DNA of 64,000 bases from Pseudomonas sp. PB106 (GCF_009764645.1 NZ_RWIM01000209.1:1-64000); one strand, 5' to 3'; positions 53,663 to 63,334 are shown, counted from the first letter of the stretch. Made by a program: numbers and translations. Notes: generated by a model not told the origin, from the letters alone.

Positions 53663-54717
53663 ACGAACTGCAATTGCTCGGCCCGCGTGCCTATGGCGAA
53701 GCCCTCGGCACCGCGGTACTGAAAGCCATCGCTGAAGACTTCCAGGTCGATGAAGTGCTCGACATCCCATTCAGTGGCGATGGTGAACACCTGTGGATCT
53801 GGGTGGAAAAGCGTGGCCTGAACACTGAAGAAGCCGCGCGGCGCATCGCCAAGGCTGCCGGTGTGCCATTGCGCACCGTCAGCTATGCCGGCCTCAAGGA
53901 TCGTCAGGCGCTGACCCGTCAGTGGTTCAGCGTGCAACTGCCGGGCAAGGCTGACCCTGATCTGTCGGCGGCAGAAAACGACACGCTGAAGATCCTCAAG
54001 ACCACTCGCCACAAGCGCAAGCTGCAACGTGGCGCGCATTCGGCCAACGGTTTTACCTTGCGCCTGACTCAGTTCAGTGGCGACAAAGACGCGATTGAAC
54101 AGCGTCTGCAACGGATCGCTAAACAAGGCATTCCCAATTATTTCGGCGCCCAGCGTTTTGGCCATGACGGCGGCAATGTCGTCGATGCGCGTTCGTGGGC
54201 GGCACGCAAAGCCTTGCCGGAGCAGCGCAATGTACGTTCGCGCTTGCTCTCGACCGCGCGCAGTTATTTGTTCAACAAAGTGTTGGCGGCGCGTGTGGCT
54301 GATGGCACCTGGCAACAAGCCCAGGTCGGCGATCTGCTGGCCTTCACCGACAGCCGCAGCTTTTTTCCGGCCGGTGAAGCTGAGTGCAGCGACCCGCGCC
54401 TGGCGATTCTCGACCTGCACCCGACCGGCCCGCAGTGGGGCGAAGGTGACTCGCCGACCGCAGGCGTTGTCCATGAACTGGAGCAGGGGATTGCCGCCGG
54501 TGAAGCGGAGCTGCGCGATTGGTTGATTCACGCCGGCATGAGCCACGAACGTCGCATCCTGCGGCTGCCCATTGGCGGGTTGACGTGGCATTATCCCCAG
54601 CCTGACATTCTGCAACTGGAATTCGTCCTCCCGGCCGGATGCTTCGCCACTGTATTGGTGCGCGAACTCGTTGATCTGGTGCCGGTGGGGCAGACGGACA
54701 GCCCATGCGTATTCTGA
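53659..54717 (+). CDS. truD: tRNA pseudouridine(13) synthase TruD
   Basis: A 352-residue enzyme making pseudouridine 13 in tRNA-Glu. The catalytic Asp is in SYAGLKDRQALTRQWFS (GLKDR motif), followed by RHKRKLQRGAHSANGF and IPNYFGAQRFGHDGGNV; the TruD insertion domain covers about 155-305. It overlaps surE by 13 bases. Confidence 0.96.
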   Translation: MNELQLLGPRAYGEALGTAVLKAIAEDFQVDEVLDIPFSGDGEHLWIWVEKRGLNTEEAARRIAKAAGVPLRTVSYAGLKDRQALTRQWFSVQLPGKADPDLSAAENDTLKILKTTRHKRKLQRGAHSANGFTLRLTQFSGDKDAIEQRLQRIAKQGIPNYFGAQRFGHDGGNVVDARSWAARKALPEQRNVRSRLLSTARSYLFNKVLAARVADGTWQQAQVGDLLAFTDSRSFFPAGEAECSDPRLAILDLHPTGPQWGEGDSPTAGVVHELEQGIAAGEAELRDWLIHAGMSHERRILRLPIGGLTWHYPQPDILQLEFVLPAGCFATVLVRELVDLVPVGQTDSPCVF

Positions 54718-55454
54718 TTTCTAACGACGATGGGGTAACCGCACCCGGTCTTGCCGCGCTTTATGCTGCGCTGGCGGATTACACCGAGTGCGTGGTTATC
54801 GCCCCGGAACAGGACAAAAGCGGCGCCAGCAGTTCGCTGACGCTCGACCGTCCGCTGCACCCGCAATACCTGGCCAACGGCTTTATCAGCCTCAACGGCA
54901 CACCGACCGACTGTGTGCACCTGGGCCTTAACGGCTTGCTGGAGCGCCAAGCGGACATGGTGGTGTCCGGGATCAACCTCGGCGCCAATCTGGGTGATGA
55001 CGTGTTGTATTCCGGCACCGTCGCGGCAGCGCTCGAAGGGCGCTTTCTCGAACGTCCGTCGTTTGCCTTCTCACTGGTCTCGCGTCAGGTGGATAATCTG
55101 CCGACGGCGGCCTACTTTGCGCGCAAACTGGTCGAGGCCCATGCCGGGCTCGATCTGCCGCCGCGCACGGTGCTCAACGTGAACATTCCCAATCTGCCGA
55201 TCGACCACATTCGCGGTATTCAGCTGACTCGCCTCGGCCACCGGGCCCGGGCGGCGGCGCCGATGAAAGTGGTCGATCCGCGTGGCAAGGCCGGGTACTG
55301 GATTGCCGCTGCCGGCGACGCCGAAGACGGCGGGCCGGGCACTGACTTCCATGCGGTGATGCAGGGCTATGTGTCCATCACGCCATTGCAGCTTGATCGC
55401 ACCTTCAACGATGCGTTCAGAAGCCTCGACGGCTGGCTGGAGGGACTGCGCTGA
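54705..55454 (+). CDS. surE: 5'/3'-nucleotidase SurE
   Basis: A 249-residue metal-dependent nucleotidase linked to stationary-phase survival. Asp-Asp metal site is RILISNDDGVTAPGLAAL at the N-terminus. APEQDKSGASSSLTLDRPL and VSGINLGANLGDDVLYSGTV are conserved. Its stop overlaps the pcm start by one base (TGATG). Confidence 0.97.
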   Translation: MRILISNDDGVTAPGLAALYAALADYTECVVIAPEQDKSGASSSLTLDRPLHPQYLANGFISLNGTPTDCVHLGLNGLLERQADMVVSGINLGANLGDDVLYSGTVAAALEGRFLERPSFAFSLVSRQVDNLPTAAYFARKLVEAHAGLDLPPRTVLNVNIPNLPIDHIRGIQLTRLGHRARAAAPMKVVDPRGKAGYWIAAAGDAEDGGPGTDFHAVMQGYVSITPLQLDRTFNDAFRSLDGWLEGLR

Positions 55455-56131
55455 TGTCCCGCGAACACGAAGACAGATTGCGCAGCGGGATCGGCATGAC
55501 CTCCCAACGTACCCGGGAGCGGCTGATCCAGCGCTTGTATGAAGAAGGCGTGTGCAACGCCAAGGTGCTGGAAGTCATCCGCCGCACGCCGCGGCACCTG
55601 TTCGTCGACGAAGCGCTGGCGCATCGCGCCTATGAAGACACGGCGCTGCCGATCGGCAACAACCAGACCATTTCCCAGCCTTATATGGTGGCGCGCATGA
55701 GCGAGCTGCTACTGGAGGCCGGGCCGCTGGATAAAGTGCTGGAGATCGGCACGGGCTCCGGTTATCAGACTGCCGTGTTGTCGCAACTGGTCGAGCGCGT
55801 GTTTTCGGTCGAGCGCATCAAAGTGCTGCAGGATCGGGCCAAGGAACGTCTGGTCGAACTGAACTTGCGCAACGTGGTGTTCCGCTGGGGCGATGGCTGG
55901 GAAGGCTGGCCGGCGCTGGCACCTTATAACGGCATTATCGTGACGGCTGTGGCCACCGACGTACCCCAAGCGTTGCTCGATCAACTGGCACCTGGCGGAC
56001 GCATGGTGATTCCGGTCGGCTCGGGAGAGGTGCAGCAACTGCTGCTGATCGTGCGTGAAGAAAACGGCTTTTCCCGACATGTTCTGGGTGCCGTGCGCTT
56101 CGTGCCGTTGCTCAATGGGCCACTAGCCTGA
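55454..56131 (+). CDS. pcm: Protein-L-isoaspartate O-methyltransferase
   Basis: A 225-residue SAM enzyme repairing isoaspartyl residues. The SAM loop is VLEIGTGSGYQTAVLSQL, preceded by PIGNNQTISQPYMVARM, and the C-terminal GGRMVIPVGSGEVQQL. It is part of the surE-pcm-nlpD-rpoS stress block conserved in gammaproteobacteria. Confidence 0.97.
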   Translation: MSREHEDRLRSGIGMTSQRTRERLIQRLYEEGVCNAKVLEVIRRTPRHLFVDEALAHRAYEDTALPIGNNQTISQPYMVARMSELLLEAGPLDKVLEIGTGSGYQTAVLSQLVERVFSVERIKVLQDRAKERLVELNLRNVVFRWGDGWEGWPALAPYNGIIVTAVATDVPQALLDQLAPGGRMVIPVGSGEVQQLLLIVREENGFSRHVLGAVRFVPLLNGPLA

Positions 56132-56342
56132 GCATTTATTGGCAGGCGCTGAATTCCTTTCGTTCGCCCATGTCTTACTCCGGCAACGATGGTTTAAACG
56201 CGCAGATTGTCAGCTTGCAAACGTGTGCGCGAAGCGATTTCGCTTCATTAAGGGTAAAGCCGATTCGGCCCGTTATACTTGCGACACCTCATGCCGGAAT
56301 TCGGCATTCCAAATTTTTCAGCCACCACAAAGGGAGCGGCGG

Positions 56343-57212
56343 GTGAGTCTCACAGTCATTGCGCAGCGTATGGGTAACACAAGCTTTCAGCGCCTGGTGA
56401 CTGGCCTTGTCTTGAGCACCTTGCTGGTGGGTTGCTCTAGCACCAAATCGAACAACGTGCGCGTGGTCGATCGCAACAACACGGTTGCACAACGTCCTAC
56501 CGTGACGACGGGGCAGTATGTAGTCCGTCCGGGCGATACGATGTTTTCGATCGCATTTCGCTACGGCTGGGACTACAAAGCCCTCGCTGCCCGGAACAAT
56601 ATTCCTACGCCGTATACGATCCACCCGGGTCAGACAATTCGCTTTGACGGGCGTACCGGTTCAACGCCGACTGCGGTGGTGAGCAACAGCAGTTCATCGC
56701 CTTCTTCGTCGAGTAAAACCACGGTAATCCGGCGCCAGGCAAATGGCACGACGACCACGACAACCACCGGTTCTACGGGGGTTGCACCGTCCGTCGGCAA
56801 CAAGCCAGCGCCTGCTCCACTGCCTCCCGCAGGCCCGGCCCCGACCGGCTGGGGATGGCCATCTAATGGCATTCTGATTGGAAAATTCTCTTCAAACGGT
56901 AGTTTGAATAAAGGAATTGATATCGCCGGAGATTTGGGACAGCCTGTTTTAGCTGCGTCTGATGGGACGGTGGTTTACGCCGGGAGTGGCTTAAGGGGCT
57001 ACGGCGAATTAGTCATCATCAAACACAGCGAAACCTACGTCAGTGCTTACGGACATAACCGCAGGCTGTTGGTTCGGGAGGGACAGCAGGTCAAGGTCGG
57101 ACAGACAATTGCCGAAATGGGGTCAACGGGTACAGACCGGGTGAAACTGCATTTTGAGATTCGCCGCCAAGGTAAACCTGTAGATCCGCTGCAGTTCCTG
57201 CCAAGACGTTGA
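56343..57212 (+). CDS. nlpD: NlpD lipoprotein with LysM and degenerate LytM domain
   Basis: A 289-residue outer-membrane lipoprotein that activates septal amidase. The lipobox ends LLVGC (Cys31); a LysM domain (about 60-103) contains YVVRPGDTMFSIAFRYGW; an Ser/Thr-rich linker follows, then a LytM/M23 domain (about 175-285). LytM ligands are degenerate: the usual HxGxD reads NKGIDIAG, with Asn replacing His, so the domain is probably non-catalytic, as in other NlpD/EnvC proteins. Start is GTG with AAGGGA seven bases upstream; ATG at codon 10 is a weaker alternative. TATACT at 56274 is a possible -10. The rpoS promoter often lies inside nlpD. Confidence 0.92.
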   Translation: MSLTVIAQRMGNTSFQRLVTGLVLSTLLVGCSSTKSNNVRVVDRNNTVAQRPTVTTGQYVVRPGDTMFSIAFRYGWDYKALAARNNIPTPYTIHPGQTIRFDGRTGSTPTAVVSNSSSSPSSSSKTTVIRRQANGTTTTTTTGSTGVAPSVGNKPAPAPLPPAGPAPTGWGWPSNGILIGKFSSNGSLNKGIDIAGDLGQPVLAASDGTVVYAGSGLRGYGELVIIKHSETYVSAYGHNRRLLVREGQQVKVGQTIAEMGSTGTDRVKLHFEIRRQGKPVDPLQFLPRR

Positions 57213-57318
57213 TTTGCAAGTCAGCCTGTTCCATCGCGTAGAGGGGACAGGCTCCAGCGCTGCCAAGGATAAAGGCGTCGCTTGAGCTTGGGGTCGAACT
57301 CACCAAAGGACTATAACA

Positions 57319-58329
57319 ATGGCTCTCAGTAAAGAAGTGCCGGAGTTTGACATCGACGATGAGGTTCTCCTTATGGAGACCGGCATCGATTCGGATTCTT
57401 CGATGTCGAATGATGAAGGGGCTGCTCCACCTTCCGTTCGTTCCAAATCCAAACACTCCGCTTCACTTAAACAACATAAGTACATCGACTACACGCGGGC
57501 ACTTGATGCCACGCAGTTGTATCTCAACGAAATCGGCTTTTCCCCACTGCTCTCCCCGGAGGAAGAAGTTCATTTTGCGCGACTGTCGCAAAGTGGCGAT
57601 CCGGCCGGGCGCAAGCGCATGATTGAAAGTAACCTGCGACTGGTGGTGAAAATCGCCCGGCGTTACGTCAATCGGGGGCTGTCGCTGCTGGATCTGATCG
57701 AAGAGGGCAACCTCGGATTGATCCGCGCGGTGGAAAAGTTCGATCCCGAGCGCGGCTTCCGCTTCTCGACCTACGCGACCTGGTGGATTCGTCAAACCAT
57801 CGAGCGCGCGATCATGAATCAGACCCGGACCATCCGGCTGCCGATTCATGTGGTCAAGGAACTCAACGTGTACCTGCGGGCTGCGCGAGAGCTGACGCAA
57901 AAACTCGACCACGAACCTTCACCCGAAGAAATCGCCAACCTGCTGGAAAAACCGGTGGGTGAGGTCAAGCGCATGCTGGGCCTGAACGAACGGGTTTCTT
58001 CGGTCGACGTCTCGCTGGGTCCGGATTCGGATAAAACCCTGCTGGACACCCTCACCGATGATCGTCCGACCGATCCGTGCGAACTGCTGCAGGATGACGA
58101 CCTGTCGCAAAGCATTGATCAATGGCTGTCTGAGTTGACCGACAAGCAACGCGAGGTGGTGATACGCCGCTTCGGTCTGCGCGGTCATGAGAGCAGCACG
58201 CTGGAAGATGTCGGCCTGGAGATCGGCCTGACCCGTGAGCGGGTGCGGCAGATCCAGGTGGAAGGCCTCAAGCGCCTTCGTGAAATTCTCGAGAAGAATG
58301 GCCTGTCGAGCGAGTCGCTGTTCCAGTAA
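57319..58329 (+). CDS. rpoS: RNA polymerase sigma factor RpoS
   Basis: A 336-residue sigma factor for stationary phase and stress. Region 1.2 contains LDATQLYLNEIGFSPLLS; region 2 has DLIEEGNLGLIRAVEKFDPE and FRFSTYATWWIRQTIERAI; region 4 has TLEDVGLEIGLTRERVRQIQ. The acidic N-terminus MALSKEVPEFDIDDEVLLM is the pseudomonad type. It ends at a clear terminator and precedes rsmZ. Confidence 0.98.
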   Translation: MALSKEVPEFDIDDEVLLMETGIDSDSSMSNDEGAAPPSVRSKSKHSASLKQHKYIDYTRALDATQLYLNEIGFSPLLSPEEEVHFARLSQSGDPAGRKRMIESNLRLVVKIARRYVNRGLSLLDLIEEGNLGLIRAVEKFDPERGFRFSTYATWWIRQTIERAIMNQTRTIRLPIHVVKELNVYLRAARELTQKLDHEPSPEEIANLLEKPVGEVKRMLGLNERVSSVDVSLGPDSDKTLLDTLTDDRPTDPCELLQDDDLSQSIDQWLSELTDKQREVVIRRFGLRGHESSTLEDVGLEIGLTRERVRQIQVEGLKRLREILEKNGLSSESLFQ

Positions 58330-58350
58330 GCGCCTCAAACGACCGCCCGC

Positions 58351-58379
58351 AAAAAGCCCCGACTGGTTCGGGGCTTTTT
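58351..58379 (+). terminator. Terminator of rpoS
   Basis: AAAAAGCCCC and GGGGCTTTTT form a standard stem with a T tract, 22 bases after the rpoS stop. Confidence 0.9.
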
Positions 58380-58428
58380 GTTTTCCGGGAAAGCCATTGG
58401 TCTGATCGAGACCGATGTAGTCATTCGC

Positions 58429-58446
58429 TGTAAGCCAATGCTTACT
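58429..58446 (+). promoter_or_regulatory. GacA upstream activating box of rsmZ
   Basis: TGTAAG-CCAATG-CTTACT fits the GacA UAS (TGTAAG-N6-CTTACA) with one mismatch at the last base. It lies about 170-190 bases before the RsmZ start, as in known Pseudomonas rsmZ promoters. Confidence 0.85.
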
Positions 58447-58582
58447 GTTTCGTAAGTGTTCGTTATTTTTACTCTGCGGAAGACGACGATCATGCTCAAG
58501 CTAAGTATTTAACTCGTTGATTTTCATGTTTATTTTCTAATGTGAAAGGCATATTACGTCGCGTTTCAGCGTGGAGGACTGA

Positions 58583-58610
58583 TTGCTCTCGTCAGGGAAC
58601 TCTTTAGTAT
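58583..58610 (+). promoter_or_regulatory. rsmZ core promoter
   Basis: TTGCTC and TAGTAT are spaced by 16 bases and lie just before the RsmZ 5' end (TGTCGACGG). Confidence 0.6.
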
Positions 58611-58618
58611 CCGGGTTG

Positions 58619-58747
58619 TGTCGACGGACAGACACGCCCCTCAAGGAAGAGGGGGAAGCACATCGCAGGAAGCGATTCATCAGGACGATGAAAAGGAATA
58701 CAGGGAATAGGGAAAAATGTGGGCGGGTCATACCGCCCCTTTTTTTG
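58619..58747 (+). ncRNA. rsmZ: RsmZ small RNA
   Basis: A GacA-dependent RNA of about 129 bases that sequesters the translational regulators RsmA/RsmE. It begins TGTCGACGGACAGACAC, contains eight GGA motifs, several in hairpin-loop positions, and ends in GGGCGGGTCATACCGCCC plus a T tract. Position between rpoS and fdxA matches RsmZ of other Pseudomonas. The exact 5' end is inferred from the promoter. Confidence 0.9.
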
Positions 58748-58775
58748 CCTGCAGAAAAGTAAAACGCAGAAAAGC

Positions 58776-58799
58776 AAAAAGGCCCGCGAGGGGCCTTTT
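58776..58799 (-). terminator. Terminator of fdxA
   Basis: AAAAGGCCC and GGGCCTTTT flank a GCGAG loop with A/T tracts on both sides, so it can serve fdxA (minus strand) and back up rsmZ. Confidence 0.8.
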
Positions 58800-58817
58800 A
58801 TTCGAGCGCGCGACAGA

Positions 58818-59141
58818 TCAGCGTTCGAGGTCTTTGATCTTGCCTTTGACGCCATCCCACTCTTCGGCATCCGGCAGCGATTCTTTCTTCTCGGTGATAT
58901 TTGGCCAGATTTCAGCCAGATCAACGTTCAGCTGAATGAATTCCTGCATGTCCTCTGGGACTTCGTCCTCGGAGAAAATGGCAACGGCCGGGCATTCTGG
59001 TTCGCACAGGGCGCAGTCGATGCACTCATCCGGGTGAATCACCAGGAAGTTCGGGCCTTCGTAAAAGCAGTCCACCGGACACACTTCTACGCAGTCGGTG
59101 TACTTGCACTTGATGCAGTTGTCGGTGACGACGAAGGTCAT
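58818..59141 (-). CDS. fdxA: 7Fe ferredoxin FdxA
   Basis: A 107-residue ferredoxin with one [3Fe-4S] and one [4Fe-4S] cluster. Nine cysteines are seen (9, 12, 17, 21, 25, 40, 43, 46, 50), in DNCIKCKYTDCVEVCPVDCF and DECIDCALCEPECP. The start MTFVVTDNC is chosen; upstream codons add nothing conserved. It converges with rsmZ. Confidence 0.97.
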   Translation of the reverse strand: MTFVVTDNCIKCKYTDCVEVCPVDCFYEGPNFLVIHPDECIDCALCEPECPAVAIFSEDEVPEDMQEFIQLNVDLAEIWPNITEKKESLPDAEEWDGVKGKIKDLER

Positions 59142-59304
59142 TTCTAATTTTCTCCTCAGGCGGCGGCAGCGTTGCCCCTTCACGGTTGGGGTCGCCAGGT
59201 TCGGGAGCGATACCTGCTGGCCAGGCTATTAGCCAGCAGCATCCCAAACCGCGCGAGATTCTAACAGCTTGAAGCGGTTTGCGTTATATCCGCTTCTTCA
59301 GTGC

Positions 59305-61887
59305 TTATATCCGGTTCTTCAGTGCATAGAGCATTTCGAGCGCTTGGCGTGGGGTCAGGTCATCCAGATCGACTTTCGCCAACTCATCCAGCACCGGATG
59401 CGGCAGGCTGGCGAACATGTCGCTTTGCTGCGGCGTCGACGGTTTGCCCTTGGCGGCGGGTTTAGGCGCCTCATGAGGCAGAGCGGTGTCTTCCAGTCGG
59501 CTCAAGTGCTCGCGCGCGCGCACGATCACTTCGCTCGGCACGCCGGCCAATTGCGCCACCGCCAGACCGTAGCTTTGGCTCGCCGGCCCCGGCAGCACGT
59601 GGTGCAGGAACACGATGCGTTCGTTGTGCTCGGTCGCATTGAGGTGCACGTTGGCCACCAGCGGCTCGGCTTCCGGCAATACCGTCAGCTCGAAATAGTG
59701 AGTGGCAAACAAAGTATAGGCGCGCAGCTGCGCCAGACGCTCGGCGGCCGCCCACGCCAGCGACAGGCCGTCGAAGGTGCTGGTGCCGCGACCGACTTCG
59801 TCCATCAGCACCAGACTGCGCTCGGTCGCGTTGTGCAGGATGTTGGCGGTTTCGCTCATTTCGACCATGAAGGTCGAGCGGCCGCCGGCGAGGTCATCGC
59901 TGGAGCCGATTCGGGTAAAGATGCGGTCCACCAATGACAATTCGCAACTGGCGGCCGGCACGAAGCTGCCGATATGCGCCAACAGCACAATCAACGCGGT
60001 CTGGCGCATGTAAGTGGATTTACCGCCCATGTTCGGGCCGGTGATTACCAGCATGCGCGTGTTGTCATCGAGGCTCAGGTCGTTGGCCACGAACGGCGTG
60101 GTCAGCACTTGCTCGACCACCGGGTGACGGCCCTGAGTGATGCGCATGCACGGCTCGCTGACGAACCGCGGGCAATTCAGATCAAGGTTCAGCGCACGCT
60201 CGGCGAGGTTGCTCAGTACGTCGAGTTCGGCCAACGCACCGGCGGTGTCCTGCAATGGCGGGAGCTGGCTGATCAGATCTTCCAGCAGCGCTTCGTAGAG
60301 CATCTTCTCGCGGGCGAGGGCGCGGCTCTTGGCCGACAGCGCCTTGTCTTCGAACTCCTTCAGCTCCGGCGTGATGAAGCGCTCGGCGCCCTTGAGGGTC
60401 TGGCGACGGATGTAATCCGCCGGGGCCGATTCCGCCTGCTTGCTCGGCAGCTCGATGAAGTAGCCGTGAATGCGGTTGTAGCCGACCTTCAGGTGGCTCA
60501 AGCCCGTGCGCGCCTTTTCCCGTGCTTCCAGATCGATGAGGAACTGGCCGGCGTTTTCGCTCAGCGATTGCAGCTCGTCGAGTTCACTGTCGTAACCGGT
60601 TTTGAGCACGCCGCCGTCACGGATCACCGCCGGCGGGTTATCGATAATGGCTTTTTCCAGCAATGCTGCCAGTTCCGGGTAAGTGCTGGTGGTGGTCGCC
60701 AGCGCTTGCAGGTGTGGCGCTTCCAGATCGGTCATCGCCACTTGCAGTTCGGGCAAGGCGCCAAGCGCGTCGCGCAGGCGAGCAAGGTCACGGGGACGCG
60801 CATTGCGCAAACCGATTCGCGCGAGAATCCGCTCGATGTCACCAATTTCCTTGAGCTGCGGTTGCAGCTTTTCGAAGCGATAGCGATCGAGCAGGCAAGT
60901 GATCGAGGTCTGGCGCGCGAGCAACACGGTCAAGTCGCGCAATGGCCGGTTCAGCCAACGGGTCAGCAAACGGCTGCCCATGGCGGTCTGGCAGCGATCG
61001 ACCACCGATTGCAGGGTGTTGTCACGGCCACCGGCGAGGTTGGTGTCGAGTTCCAGGTTACGGCGGCTAGCGCCATCCAGAACCACGGTGTCGTCGAGAC
61101 GTTCATGACGCAGGCTGCGCAAATGCGGCAGGGCGGTGCGCTGGGTTTCCTTGGCATAGGCCAACAGGCAGCCCGCAGCGCCGATTGCCAGGGTCAGGTT
61201 CTCGCAACCAAAGCCTTTCAGGTCCTGGGTGGAGAATTGCTGGCAAAGGCTCTTCAGCGCCGAGTCACGCTCGAAATCCCACGGCGCGCGACGGCTGACG
61301 CCACGGCGTTTTTCCGCCGGCAGATCACGTGGCCAGTCATCCGGGATCAGCAGTTCCACCGGGTTGACCCGCTCCAGTTCCGCCAGCAGATTTTCCCAAC
61401 CTTTGATTTCCGACACGCTGAAGCTGCCGCTGGTGATGTCCAGCACGGCCAGACCGAACAAGCGCTCGTCACCCAGTAGGGCGGCAATCAGGTTGTCGCG
61501 GCGCTCGTCGAGCAGCGCCTCGTCACTGACCGTGCCCGGCGTGAGAATACGCACCACCTGACGTTCGACCGGACCTTTGCTGGTCGCCGGGTCCCCGACC
61601 TGCTCACAGATCACCACCGACTCGCCGAGCTTGACCAGTTTCGCCAGATAGCCTTCCGCCGCGTGGTAAGGAATCCCACACATCGGAATCGCCTGCCCCG
61701 CCGACTGCCCGCGCGCGGTCAGGGTGATGTCCAGCAACTTGGCAGCCTTCTTCGCGTCTTCATAGAAGATCTCGTAGAAGTCGCCCATGCGGTAGAACAT
61801 CAGCTGATCCGGGTGCTGATTCTTCAGGCGCCAGTACTGCTGCATCATCGGAGTGTGGGAGGACAGGTCTGAAATAGCTTTATTCAT
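59305..61887 (-). CDS. mutS: DNA mismatch repair protein MutS
   Basis: An 860-residue ATPase that detects mismatches. The N-terminal mismatch-binding domain has HPDQLMFYRMGDFYEIFYED (Phe-X-Glu in DFYEIF); the ATPase has Walker A GPNMGGKSTYMRQ, the signature STFMVEMSETANIL, and DEVGRGTSTFDGLSLAWA. The start MNKAISDLSSHTP is chosen for family length; its SD is weak. In many pseudomonads mutS is near recA, which is not seen to its right here. Confidence 0.97.
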   Translation of the reverse strand: MNKAISDLSSHTPMMQQYWRLKNQHPDQLMFYRMGDFYEIFYEDAKKAAKLLDITLTARGQSAGQAIPMCGIPYHAAEGYLAKLVKLGESVVICEQVGDPATSKGPVERQVVRILTPGTVSDEALLDERRDNLIAALLGDERLFGLAVLDITSGSFSVSEIKGWENLLAELERVNPVELLIPDDWPRDLPAEKRRGVSRRAPWDFERDSALKSLCQQFSTQDLKGFGCENLTLAIGAAGCLLAYAKETQRTALPHLRSLRHERLDDTVVLDGASRRNLELDTNLAGGRDNTLQSVVDRCQTAMGSRLLTRWLNRPLRDLTVLLARQTSITCLLDRYRFEKLQPQLKEIGDIERILARIGLRNARPRDLARLRDALGALPELQVAMTDLEAPHLQALATTTSTYPELAALLEKAIIDNPPAVIRDGGVLKTGYDSELDELQSLSENAGQFLIDLEAREKARTGLSHLKVGYNRIHGYFIELPSKQAESAPADYIRRQTLKGAERFITPELKEFEDKALSAKSRALAREKMLYEALLEDLISQLPPLQDTAGALAELDVLSNLAERALNLDLNCPRFVSEPCMRITQGRHPVVEQVLTTPFVANDLSLDDNTRMLVITGPNMGGKSTYMRQTALIVLLAHIGSFVPAASCELSLVDRIFTRIGSSDDLAGGRSTFMVEMSETANILHNATERSLVLMDEVGRGTSTFDGLSLAWAAAERLAQLRAYTLFATHYFELTVLPEAEPLVANVHLNATEHNERIVFLHHVLPGPASQSYGLAVAQLAGVPSEVIVRAREHLSRLEDTALPHEAPKPAAKGKPSTPQQSDMFASLPHPVLDELAKVDLDDLTPRQALEMLYALKNRI

Positions 61888-62126
61888 CAGGGGTTTAGCT
61901 TTACCGGAATGAGTGACAAGGCAAAAACGGGGGCATTCACATCTTCGAAATGGCGGTTGTTTGCCAGCGATGCGACCCGTGGGTTGATTCAGTGGAGCCG
62001 AGTATGAAGTTTTTTTGAGGTGGATGCAGCAACGCGCCGCCGCTCGGGTTGGCATTGTGTCCTATAGTGCCGAAAAGCTATCGAATGATCGGAATTCGTG
62101 GATGGCAGGTCAGGTGAGGACACAGT

Positions 62127-62876
62127 TTGGAACAGTCAGAGGGCATCGGCTCAGGAGCATCATCGAGCGATTGTTTCTACGATGCGGAAAAAATGACCCT
62201 CAGTCGGGCAGGGCGATCAGCCTGTCTGGGCAGCAATGAAAGTGATCTGTTACTGGCATTGATCGCCGGCGTCACCGATAAAGAACAACTGATCTCGCGA
62301 GTCTGGGGTGATCGCGGCCTGGTGATTTCCGACAGCAGTTACTACAAAACCCTGCACATGCTTCGCGCACATTTCGCCGACGTGGGTTTGCCAAGGGACA
62401 GCCTCAAGACTTTGCCACGCCGCGGCGTGGTGCTGCTGTGTGAGATCCGGTTGGTCAGCGCTGAGGTTGCGGAGCCTGAGTCCGAGACGGCACTGTCAGT
62501 GCCTGACGAGCAGGCGTCCATCACCATAACGCAGTCGTCGCGCCGCTATTGGCGCTATCTGTTGCCCGCAATCGTAGTCCCCGCGATTGTTCTTCCGCTG
62601 TTTTACGCGTACTTGATCATCAGGAAACCCGCCGACCTGGAAGAGTGGAAACTCATCTGGCAGGAAGGCGAGGCGAAGTTGTATGTGGAAGAAAGTGAAA
62701 AGATGTCCAAGGAGCAAATTGTAAAAGCACTCAGCGAGTTCGAGCCGCCCATTGAACTGTCCGACACCAATTACTACGTGCGAAAGCCGCTCTCCCAGTT
62801 ATTGATCAAGTGCGTCAAGCCTGAAAGTAAAGGGGAGGCCATATGCGTGAACTACCAGCTCGTTGGAAAAAAATAA
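62127..62876 (+). CDS. Membrane-bound winged-helix regulator (ToxR/CadC type)
   Basis: A 249-residue bitopic protein. An OmpR-type wHTH (about residues 22-107; SYYKTLHMLRAHFADVGLPR recognition helix, LKTLPRRGVVL wing) precedes one membrane helix (about 144-166) and a small periplasmic domain (167-249). Start is TTG with GAGGA seven bases upstream; the next ATG would cut the wHTH. The arrangement recalls the regulators found with FidL-like proteins near fimbrial loci. It overlaps the next gene by 34 bases. Target genes are unknown. Confidence 0.82.
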   Translation: MEQSEGIGSGASSSDCFYDAEKMTLSRAGRSACLGSNESDLLLALIAGVTDKEQLISRVWGDRGLVISDSSYYKTLHMLRAHFADVGLPRDSLKTLPRRGVVLLCEIRLVSAEVAEPESETALSVPDEQASITITQSSRRYWRYLLPAIVVPAIVLPLFYAYLIIRKPADLEEWKLIWQEGEAKLYVEESEKMSKEQIVKALSEFEPPIELSDTNYYVRKPLSQLLIKCVKPESKGEAICVNYQLVGKK

Positions 62877-63334
62877 TCGCGTTGTCGGCCGTTTCTTCGG
62901 TGTTGATTTTCGGCGCATTGATCATCAGCTATTTTTATTTGATCAATCGTGATATTCCGCGTGCGCCATGTTTCGCTTCGATCGACTTTGTACATACCCC
63001 TGACCACAAAGTTCGTTGGCATGGCGTCGGTGATATGACGATTGATCCGAAAGAAGGTGCTCTTTATGTGTATTACGTGGTGAAAACGCCCGAGGGTAAA
63101 GTTGTTACCTTTGACCGCAAATTTGAGATTGCATTTACTCATCTCGACACTTCCAGGTTTCTGTTCAAAACGCGATCCATTGTGAAGTTTGATGCCGACA
63201 CGGCAGGAGATGAACTGCCCTTTATGGAAAGAGGTTTCCAAGGCGGTATGGTCACCTTCAATTACTTCTCTGATACCGAGTATTACTACAACATCAACAA
63301 TCTCATCAATGGCGTCTGCCACGTCCCGCGCTAG
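62843..63334 (+). CDS. FidL-like bitopic membrane protein
   Basis: A 163-residue protein with a short cytoplasmic tail, one membrane helix (about 11-34) and a periplasmic domain with a Cys pair (Cys43 and about Cys159). Its length, topology, Cys placement and pairing with a membrane wHTH protein resemble FidL-like proteins, whose function is poorly known. AGGGGAGG lies four bases before the start inside the regulator gene, so they are co-translated. Homology to FidL is inferred from pattern, not a search. Confidence 0.65.
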   Translation: MRELPARWKKIIALSAVSSVLIFGALIISYFYLINRDIPRAPCFASIDFVHTPDHKVRWHGVGDMTIDPKEGALYVYYVVKTPEGKVVTFDRKFEIAFTHLDTSRFLFKTRSIVKFDADTAGDELPFMERGFQGGMVTFNYFSDTEYYYNINNLINGVCHVPR

